Below are positions 22,650-27,777 of a stretch of 27,777 bases of DNA, piece by piece. The stretch covers positions 1-27,777 of the IMG/VR virus record IMGVR_UViG_3300026094_000031, one strand, 5' to 3'. How positions within the stretch are numbered: position 1 is the first letter of the stretch; each line of letters opens with the position of its first letter. Position numbers and translations under genes: made by a program. The notes beneath the pieces were generated by a model that saw nothing but the letters and a program-made list of their open reading frames with translations, did no database searches and was not told the origin of the DNA. Source of the stretch: a virus.

Positions 22650-23483
22650 TTATCGCCAATTCTGTTTTACCCAGGGGTCTTCACAGTTATCAGGATTGGG
22701 ATCACCGTGGAATACAGCAATGCAGCATTCGGGGCGAGGCTTTACGTTTTCTACCTCACGGAACCGGCGCTTTCCTCTTGTGCCGCCAGGAGCAAATTCT
22801 CTACTTTTTCTTACTTCCCATTTCCAAGATAGAATCCAGCTGTCTGGCCAAAACATAGCCTGTTTTTGTCTGCTAGCAGCAAACAGCCAATCTTGGTCGC
22901 CATGAAAGCGTCTTTGGATATCTTTAGGATTCTTTTCAAATTCCTCCCATATATGAGCAAGCTGACCTGATTCAAATCTAACCACAGAACTATTGTATTT
23001 GTGCCACTTAGGCCGCATAGCTCGTGTAAAGTCTCGAATCACGCACCATTGATGAGGAGAGTATCCAAAAAGTTTGTCTATGTTATCAGCTATAACTACG
23101 TCGAGGTCAAGGTAGAGCACAGTACCATTGAACGGCAAATCCGGATTAAACACATAAGGCTTACACCACCATCCTGATAGGTTTTTTGGCAAATTATATG
23201 TTTGTATTTCATCGTATAATCCGTCAGGATCTTCTGTAAGACAGACAAACTTGTAGGGAAGGGTGCAGTGTCTCTGCACCATCCTATACAGTCTGTTTAC
23301 ATACTCATATGAATACTTCTGACCATGTTTGAGACAAACAATATAATTCTGCTTTTCTTCGGTAGATTGTACCCTTGGCTCGATTTCAATAGACAGTTTA
23401 TGTGCCTCTTTGTTACGCCTTCTTTGTTCGCGTATCTGCTGCCAATCTGCTTTGGAGTATTGGCTTTTGTCTACCTTAGCCAA
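22650..23483 (-). CDS. Glycosyltransferase (DxD, GT-A type)
   Basis: This encodes 277 residues from a TTG start; no ATG or GTG lies in a suitable place, and AAGGG sits about 7 nt upstream. After a basic N-terminus (about 1-45), NYIVCLKHGQKYSYEYVNRL resembles the nucleotide-sugar strand of GT-A folds. VLYLDLDVVIADNIDKLF (122-139) carries the DxD motif (D126, D128) that binds metal and UDP-sugar. HGDQDWLFAA (about 194-203) and the late VFHGDPNPDN fit the acceptor and second metal region of GT8-like enzymes. It could glycosylate phage DNA, a virion protein or host envelope. The start lies 3 bp after the QueD-like stop, so it is in the same transcript as that gene. Confidence 0.8.
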   Translation of the reverse strand: MAKVDKSQYSKADWQQIREQRRRNKEAHKLSIEIEPRVQSTEEKQNYIVCLKHGQKYSYEYVNRLYRMVQRHCTLPYKFVCLTEDPDGLYDEIQTYNLPKNLSGWWCKPYVFNPDLPFNGTVLYLDLDVVIADNIDKLFGYSPHQWCVIRDFTRAMRPKWHKYNSSVVRFESGQLAHIWEEFEKNPKDIQRRFHGDQDWLFAASRQKQAMFWPDSWILSWKWEVRKSREFAPGGTRGKRRFREVENVKPRPECCIAVFHGDPNPDNCEDPWVKQNWR

Positions 23484-23486
23484 GTG

Positions 23487-24071
23487 TTAGCCCTTCAGTC
23501 GTGCTACAGCGTCAACAGGCGCTTCCCATTCCCAGCACGGCTGACACAGCAACAGTTCGCCTTTCTCAACGCCTTTCTCACCAGCAGCAAGGGCTGTGTC
23601 GCGCTCAACGACGACCTGTCCCGCGTTTCGATCATGCTCGTACACTTCTACCCGCTCTACATAACAACGACCTTGTGTTACTTCGTATATGTAGGCGTTG
23701 ACATGTTCCCAGATAAACAATGAACTCATCTCCATGCTTACACCACTAGGTAGAACTCTTACTGTGCCCAGCAGGCCACCTTCTTTGAGTAGCACATCTG
23801 GAATGTCGCCGATGCGCGGATCATCTGCAGGCAGTACAGTGACATGATCAAAGTAGTATTCAAGAAACTGTTTGATAGGCTTGAGTTCGCCAAACGGCAC
23901 AATCCAACCGTGTTCGTCAATCTCACCCGCAAAGGTAAATTCAACCTCGCGATCGTAGCCGTGAATCGAAGCACACTCTCCAGGTGAACCGTCTGGCTCC
24001 TTGTCAAAATACTGTGCGTGTCCGCAGGGTAGATATTTGAAACGTTTTGTAGATTTAATTTCGATTGTCAT
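23487..24071 (-). CDS. QueD / 6-pyruvoyl-tetrahydropterin synthase-like protein
   Basis: The first 115 of 194 residues follow the T-fold enzyme: H18 (CGHAQYF), catalytic-type C33 in CASIHGYDREVEF, GEIDEHGWIVPFGELKPIKQ, YYFDHVTVL with the Asp-His pair, and the late Glu in SMEMSSLFIWEHV. QueD makes 6-carboxytetrahydropterin on the route to preQ0 and queuosine; PTPS makes pterins. Normally HGH provides two zinc ligands; here it is HGY (H37, Y39), so one ligand is changed. About 60 extra C-terminal residues end in CQPCWEWEAPVDAVARLKG. The start at 24071 has AAGGAG 5 nt upstream. Part of the gene is much richer in G+C (about 55-63% at 23521-23640) than its neighbours, suggesting transfer. The exact product is uncertain. 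Confidence 0.75.
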   Translation of the reverse strand: MTIEIKSTKRFKYLPCGHAQYFDKEPDGSPGECASIHGYDREVEFTFAGEIDEHGWIVPFGELKPIKQFLEYYFDHVTVLPADDPRIGDIPDVLLKEGGLLGTVRVLPSGVSMEMSSLFIWEHVNAYIYEVTQGRCYVERVEVYEHDRNAGQVVVERDTALAAGEKGVEKGELLLCQPCWEWEAPVDAVARLKG

Positions 24072-24084
24072 GTATACTCCTTGA

Positions 24085-24097
24085 TGTTGTGACAACA
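24085..24097. promoter_or_regulatory. 13-bp palindrome in the leader of the QueD-like gene
   Basis: TGTTGTGACAACA is symmetric about its central G and lies 2 bp upstream of the AAGGAG ribosome-binding site. It could be an operator for a dimeric repressor or a small mRNA hairpin that limits translation. Confidence 0.4.
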
Positions 24098-24137
24098 CGC
24101 AGAATTTTTAGAGTGGGGTGAGTGCTAGTCCACAGTG

Positions 24138-24716
24138 TTAATTATATGTGAAATTACTTATCTTGTCAACACGAACGTTAGGCGAAATCCATTTTTTAGG
24201 CAGTTGCCAGTCAGGAGTTTGATAGATTTGAAATTCTCTATCAGGAAAGCATTCGAATATTTTAGAGATTTGATATATCCAATATCTCGAATCGACTGCT
24301 CGTTTAGTAAAAGCGTCGTAGTTTTTTGTGTCTTTGTAACAATTGTTAACAAAATTGTCTTTGCTGTAAAGATCAAATCCTAACAGTTTAACTTTATGAG
24401 AAAGGCATGCTGCTATTAAAACAGCATAAGGACCACTACCCCAATGTACAGGATCGTCCCAGCGTTGTGATCCGGTATATGGTAATTCGGGCAGTGTCTG
24501 TACTACTGGAGCACCACTTATGATAAGATTTGGACGTGTATATATTGTGTCAGCATTAATAGAGTGCTGCATACACTCTTTCAGCATACGCTTATCTACA
24601 CACACAAGATGTTCTACTGTATGATCGCGAACGATAGCATTACAGCCTATTTTTGTATCTGTAATTCTATCAATGTTTATTTCTCGTCTACTTTCGCCAT
24701 TACCGATCGCTATCAT
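24138..24716 (-). CDS. Putative glycosyltransferase-like protein (MptE/DUF115-like)
   Basis: This encodes 192 residues. IAIGNGESRREINID (2-16) looks like an N-terminal nucleotide-binding glycine loop. IGCNAIVRDHTVEHLVCVDK (23-42), WGSGPYAVLIAACL (92-105) and VKLLGFDLY (109-117) together recall the DUF115/MptE-like and sialyltransferase-like Rossmann folds. The assignment is by pattern only. Its ATG lies 17 bp inside the end of the upstream membrane-protein gene; a weak AAGGA is about 10 nt upstream. A consensus promoter for the next gene lies in its last codons. Together with the DxD glycosyltransferase 650 bp downstream it suggests glycan work, which is inferred. Confidence 0.55.
   Translation of the reverse strand: MIAIGNGESRREINIDRITDTKIGCNAIVRDHTVEHLVCVDKRMLKECMQHSINADTIYTRPNLIISGAPVVQTLPELPYTGSQRWDDPVHWGSGPYAVLIAACLSHKVKLLGFDLYSKDNFVNNCYKDTKNYDAFTKRAVDSRYWIYQISKIFECFPDREFQIYQTPDWQLPKKWISPNVRVDKISNFTYN
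24141..24169 (-). promoter_or_regulatory. Consensus sigma70 promoter for the QueD-like/glycosyltransferase unit
   Basis: Minus strand: TTGACA (24169-24164), a 17-nt spacer and TATAAT (24146-24141). Both hexamers and the spacing are the exact sigma70 consensus, embedded in the last codons of the upstream gene (VDKISNFTYN). Transcription would start near 24134 and leave a leader of about 63 nt before the QueD-like ATG. Confidence 0.75.
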
Positions 24717-25020
24717 GGTCTCTAAGATCCTTTTTTATAGAACCGATTGAATCCTTGACCCATTGCAGACTTCGAGCAGTGGCATCCATTATTTTCACAA
24801 TGTCTAATAGTTTGTGAAGTGCCCACCACCACCAAAACACAGCAATAGCAAAAAATGTAGAACTTACAATTACTACAATTTTATCAAATAAACTATCTAT
24901 ACCAACAAAAGACGAGAACACAATTACAGCAAGGGCTACAAACGGAAGAGTCCATGCCGCATATTTCCATAACCGAACCTGTATTTCAGTAGATTGAGTT
25001 TTTTTTGATAAATCGTCCAC
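24700..25020 (-). CDS. Two-helix membrane protein with cytoplasmic helical tail
   Basis: The start is set at GTG 25020, because AAGGA lies 7 nt upstream. An in-frame TTG at 25056 would lie in front of the late promoter that reads this gene. The 106-residue product has two membrane segments, about 21-39 (AAWTLPFVALAVIVFSSFV) and 48-67 (IVVIVSSTFFAIAVFWWWWA, with four consecutive Trp). An amphipathic C-terminal helix and a charged end (KKDLRDHDSDR) follow. The topology is compatible with a holin-like or membrane-remodelling protein, but no family is recognised. Confidence 0.65.
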   Translation of the reverse strand: MDDLSKKTQSTEIQVRLWKYAAWTLPFVALAVIVFSSFVGIDSLFDKIVVIVSSTFFAIAVFWWWWALHKLLDIVKIMDATARSLQWVKDSIGSIKKDLRDHDSDR

Positions 25021-25043
25021 TATGATTTCCTTGCCCTCATAAA

Positions 25044-25051
25044 TATTTATA
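25044..25051 (-). promoter_or_regulatory. T4 late promoter (TATAAATA)
   Basis: The minus-strand exact octamer TATAAATA lies 23 nt before the GTG start at 25020, with AAGGA in between, and in the short gap after the 361-residue fibre-like gene. Confidence 0.7.
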
Positions 25052-25080
25052 GGCAACGATATAATATAAATCAGATAGTT

Positions 25081-26166
25081 TTATGCGGAAATTTGTCCGA
25101 AACCCTTCCACTCTCCCGGAGTGCCTTCTCGTACGCACACCCATCCAACATATCCTGTGGGTTTAGGATCGGTATTCCAAACAATGTCGCCTTTTCGATA
25201 ATTACCAGATTCGGGTACATTTGATAGGTGTTCGTGTTTGGTGTTTTGAAAACGTATTGCACCTGCTACAGTTAGATCACAATCGTCTTCAAAATTCTTT
25301 ACGCCGATGCCAATTGCTTGATCGAAAGACGTTTTAGATAGTACTCTAATTGCGCCACTGTTTTCAATTTTGATACGAGTAGTGTCGTCAGTTACAATAT
25401 CTAAACCACTTGTAGTCCAAGTACCAATTTTCCAGTTTTTATCTTGAGTAGGATCGATTACAAACTCGTGATCGAGGCTTCCGATACTGACCATACCATT
25501 TGGATCTTCTACTCCTATTGAAAATTGTTCCGTATCAGCATTATACTTTACAAAATGGTCTATGTTTAAATGACCTGCTACATCTAAACTATCGAGTGTG
25601 CCTAGACTTTTTAGATTGCTTTTTGTAATGCCTGTTCCGAGACCAGTTTCACTGATAACAGTTTCACCGCCGATCATGTAGGCTTTTTCTCTATGAAGGT
25701 CAAAATCTTCACTTGACCAAATTCTTTCAGGCTTACCTTGTAGGGTTAGTTGTTTGGTATGAGAGCCACCTGTCCAAATAATTCCCTTACCAATTGGACA
25801 TTTATCGCCGCCTTTAAATTCTAAAGGAGAAGTGCGTTCATTGCGAATATCAGCTGATATTTCGTCTACGTGAAGTTTTTTGGCGTGTATTTCTCCTTGT
25901 ACATCAAGGTCGCCATTTACGCTAACGCTGTTCTCGACCTTTTTTACAAAAAGATTATCAACATGGATCCCATCTTCTCTAACAAGCAGTGTGATTTTTG
26001 TACTTTCGTCCTTAATGCCTACACTAGAAAAATTAGTAATTACACCACCATTAATCTTGTTTCCGCTTAATTCACGATCAAGAATTTTGGGCTTAGGTGC
26101 CGGCTGATTTTGAATTTTTTCTATAGAATCTGCAAGTGATTCGAGGTTTTTTCTTATATCTGACAT
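25081..26166 (-). CDS. Fibre-like virion structural protein (361 aa)
   Basis: A short helical N-terminus (SDIRKNLESLADSIEKIQNQ) is followed by a beta-rich body with fibre-type repeats: VSVNGDLDVQGEIHAKKLHV (about 81-100), LDSLDVAGHLNIDHF, FEDDCDLTVAGAIRFQN (about 300-316). It ends with a small aromatic domain, GYVGWVCVREGTPGEWKGFG (about 339-358), a tip domain I associate with T4-like cyanophage structural proteins. AGGA precedes the ATG by 7 nt, and a late octamer lies at 26188-26195. No protease or lyase motif is seen. Virion location is inferred. Confidence 0.75.
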   Translation of the reverse strand: MSDIRKNLESLADSIEKIQNQPAPKPKILDRELSGNKINGGVITNFSSVGIKDESTKITLLVREDGIHVDNLFVKKVENSVSVNGDLDVQGEIHAKKLHVDEISADIRNERTSPLEFKGGDKCPIGKGIIWTGGSHTKQLTLQGKPERIWSSEDFDLHREKAYMIGGETVISETGLGTGITKSNLKSLGTLDSLDVAGHLNIDHFVKYNADTEQFSIGVEDPNGMVSIGSLDHEFVIDPTQDKNWKIGTWTTSGLDIVTDDTTRIKIENSGAIRVLSKTSFDQAIGIGVKNFEDDCDLTVAGAIRFQNTKHEHLSNVPESGNYRKGDIVWNTDPKPTGYVGWVCVREGTPGEWKGFGQISA

Positions 26167-26187
26167 TATGGCATCCTGATTATCATA

Positions 26188-26195
26188 TATTTATC
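26188..26195 (-). promoter_or_regulatory. T4-type late promoter (GATAAATA)
   Basis: Minus-strand GATAAATA overlaps the stop codon of the gene at 26194 and lies 21 nt before the ATG at 26166, the same arrangement as at 3054 and 6600. Confidence 0.55.
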
Positions 26196-27474
26196 AGGTT
26201 ACCTTAAGAAGAATAGTGTCAGGATTCAGTCGCCCGTTTAGTTTTGTCTCAGTTGTAGGAAGTTCTTCCATGAACTTGCGCAGTTTTACTTTGCCTGCTG
26301 CTTTAAAGTCTTTGAGAGCGTCATCAGGCTTCCGCAGTGTTTTTTGAATGCTCTGTGCTTCGTCGAAGCCTGTAATAGTAGTGCCTTTCACACTCAGGCC
26401 ACTGCCTGCTCGACCTGTGCCTGTGGGATCAACCTCACTGGCAACATAGCGTCCAAGTTTGCGAGTTTTTGTATTAAACACCCAAAGTGTTGTAGCACCT
26501 ACGATGTTAGCAGGATCAACAGAAGCTAACTTGTACTTGTCGTCAGTCTTCTTGTACTTCACCTTTTCCACAATCTTAGCAGCAGGCTTGCTCTTAGGCT
26601 TGCGAGTCTTGCGTGTTGCCTTAGAACTTTCGATCACAAACTCACAGGCTTCGATCAGAGATTCCAGCGCAGTAATAATCTTCTTAAACTCTGCCTTCTT
26701 GACATGACCATAGCCTTCTTTGACCTGATCCCACTCGTCTGCTTCTTGTTCGCTCATCTTGTTCTTTTGGGAACTAGTAGGAGGATTGGAAACAGTTCTC
26801 CACTCTTCTAGTTCAGGATGATAGAACTTGATGATTTTTCTAGCATGTGCCTGCGTAGTCTTCATTATCTCAAAATGCTTTTTAAAGTCAAACGCTTTCG
26901 CATCAAAGCCAGCAGGATCTGAGTCAAACCCGTCTAGCCATGCGTCAATATCCGCACACATCTGTAGACTTTGATCATGCAAGCGATCCTGGATAGTAGG
27001 AGTATAAGTGTTAGCGGCTGCCTTTTCTTCCTTCTTGTCTTCTTCTACCCGATCCTTGCCAGCAGCAATTATGTCTTTGAGTTTTTCATTGATACGCTCG
27101 GAGAAAGGACGCACTGTGCCCAATGTGCCTGGCAGACTTTCCCAGTATTCTGCATAGGTTTCGTTGTGATCTGGCATGCCTTTATACAACAATGTAACAA
27201 ACACAGCTAGAGTAGGAGATACAGCAGCACTGCCTGTTACTGCCCTGGCTTGTTTAATCTGTTGTTCGCTATAGCCCTGCTCTTTCATCCAAGCCCAGAC
27301 ATTAGGCAATAGATCACTTGCTTTGAAGTTTGTGTAGTAAAAATCTCTCGCAGCGTCAATTTTTTGACCATAAGTAAAACCGCTCCACTCTTCCCAGCCT
27401 TCCCAACTAGGATGCTTGAGTTTGTTGCGAGGGGTCTTTGCGATCTTTGCTCGTTTTGTTTTCTTTGCTGCCAT
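26194..27474 (-). CDS. Conserved phage protein of unknown function (426 aa)
   Basis: The protein begins with a very basic stretch (MAAKKTKRAKIAKTPRNKLK), followed by WEGWEEWSGFTYGQKIDAAR and helical segments. A Lys/Glu-rich region lies at about 140-155 and a second basic linker at about 285-305 (TRKTRKPKSKPAAKIVEKVK). The C-terminal part (about 310-426) is more beta-rich, with ASVDPANIVGATTLWVFNTK and LSVKGTTITGFDE. I recall proteins of this build in T4-like marine phages, where they are left as hypothetical. DNA contact through the basic ends is possible. AGGAG is 8 nt before the ATG, and a sigma70-like promoter at 27507-27536 suggests early or middle transcription, unlike the late fibre genes beside it. 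Confidence 0.75.
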   Translation of the reverse strand: MAAKKTKRAKIAKTPRNKLKHPSWEGWEEWSGFTYGQKIDAARDFYYTNFKASDLLPNVWAWMKEQGYSEQQIKQARAVTGSAAVSPTLAVFVTLLYKGMPDHNETYAEYWESLPGTLGTVRPFSERINEKLKDIIAAGKDRVEEDKKEEKAAANTYTPTIQDRLHDQSLQMCADIDAWLDGFDSDPAGFDAKAFDFKKHFEIMKTTQAHARKIIKFYHPELEEWRTVSNPPTSSQKNKMSEQEADEWDQVKEGYGHVKKAEFKKIITALESLIEACEFVIESSKATRKTRKPKSKPAAKIVEKVKYKKTDDKYKLASVDPANIVGATTLWVFNTKTRKLGRYVASEVDPTGTGRAGSGLSVKGTTITGFDEAQSIQKTLRKPDDALKDFKAAGKVKLRKFMEELPTTETKLNGRLNPDTILLKVT

Positions 27475-27506
27475 TAGATATCTCCTGTAACTAACAATGT
27501 ACAGTG

Positions 27507-27536
27507 ATTATATAGCCAGATGATGAAAAGAGTCAA
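27507..27536 (-). promoter_or_regulatory. Sigma70-type promoter for the 426-aa gene
   Basis: Minus strand: TTGACT (27536-27531), an 18-nt spacer and TATAAT (27512-27507), about 32 nt before the ATG. The -35 box overlaps the stop codon of the edge gene. Confidence 0.55.
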
Positions 27537-27775
27537 TCGTTTTGAACTGATTCCATGGAATCTATGACGTCTTGTACCATTCCTCTACCTGCCTCCATGC
27601 TATCGATATCTTCGTCGGACGCAATGAATAGACTCCAGTCCAGTTCCCAGTCTCGCGTTCCAGCACCGCCGCCTGTGTCAAAAGCAATGTTAAGCGCAGA
27701 CAAACGAACTTGCTCCCTTCGTAGAGCATCTTTATCGTATTCTGACTTTACAGAAAACTCAATATGACTCCATAA
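27533..27775 (-). CDS. Partial conserved phage protein, 5' end beyond the window
   Basis: The last 80 codons of a minus-strand gene are present, ending in TGA at 27533-27535. The visible part reads WSHIEFSVKSEYDKDALRRE, then LNIAFDTGGGAGTRDWELDW and an acidic tail with two Met-rich helices (DSMEAGRGMVQDVIDSMESV). The frame is open to the window edge, while the opposite strand and other frames are not convincing. GGGAGTRDWELDW looks like a conserved core, but I do not know a function. Confidence 0.65.
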   Translation of the reverse strand, partial: LWSHIEFSVKSEYDKDALRREQVRLSALNIAFDTGGGAGTRDWELDWSLFIASDEDIDSMEAGRGMVQDVIDSMESVQND

Positions 27776-27777
27776 TT

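Noticed and set aside
23325-23723. Plus-strand open frame of 132 codons opposite the QueD-like and glycosyltransferase genes
   Set aside because: Both minus-strand genes show catalytic motifs; this frame crosses their junction and has no motif or ribosome-binding site.
24072-24134. preQ1 riboswitch in the leader of the QueD-like gene
   Set aside because: The leader is about the right length, but I could not fit the conserved preQ1-I loop and A-rich tail; only a 13-bp palindrome is clear.
24700-25056. TTG start at 25056 for the membrane protein
   Set aside because: It lies upstream of the exact late promoter that would transcribe the gene; the GTG at 25020 has AAGGA 7 nt before it.
1-27777. 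tRNA genes, CRISPR arrays, insertion sequences, integrase or attachment sites
   Set aside because: No cloverleaf, spaced direct-repeat array, transposase or recombinase was found; gaps between genes are all far below 300 bp.

Overview
This window looks like part of the genome of a marine T4-like myovirus, in the style of the phages of marine cyanobacteria and SAR11. The grounds are a block of cyanophage-type tail-fibre and structural genes, a gp31/GroES-like co-chaperonin, an A-type (HesB/IscA) iron-sulfur carrier, a UV-damage endonuclease, a QueD/PTPS-like protein, and repeated NATAAATA octamers placed like T4 late promoters. No photosynthesis gene, tRNA, integrase, insertion sequence or CRISPR array was seen, so the host is not fixed by this window. 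Nearly all genes lie on the minus strand and are tightly packed or overlapping.

Layout, left to right. (1) 1-15572 is a minus-strand structural block: A-type Fe-S carrier, a 2468-residue fibre-like protein, four more fibre or Ig-like proteins, four small or medium genes (including a DnaE-like fragment), then the GroES-like gene and a terminator hairpin. (2) 15594-16190 holds a plus-strand zinc-ribbon gene and two minus-strand mini-genes of 54 and 47 residues. (3) 16178-20376 is an accessory operon of five enzymes in transcription order: 2OG-Fe(II) oxygenase, second 2OG-Fe(II)/cupin oxygenase, PLP aminotransferase-like protein, arginine:glycine-amidinotransferase-family enzyme with an intact catalytic triad, and a radical SAM protein with extra N-terminal cysteines. 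It has its own sigma70-like promoter. (4) 20426-22644 holds a small SAP/Rho-N-like protein, a coiled-coil protein, an exported HExxH metallopeptidase and UvdE. (5) 22645-25051 holds a glycosyltransferase, a QueD-like protein of unusual base composition behind a consensus sigma70 promoter, a possible glycosyltransferase-like protein and a two-helix membrane protein. (6) 25081-27775 holds another fibre-like protein, a large conserved unknown and one gene cut by the window edge.

The most interesting unit is the five-gene operon. Aminotransfer followed by amidination is the logic that builds guanidino groups in natural products such as streptomycin. Two oxygenases and a radical SAM enzyme would elaborate the molecule, and the nearby Fe-S carrier could help load the clusters. 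The product cannot be named from sequence. A second theme is promoter geometry: five genes without a Shine-Dalgarno have their ATG only 4-6 nt after a sigma70-type or late -10 element, which suggests leaderless transcripts. Identifications rest on motif reading and memory of the families; no database search was run.
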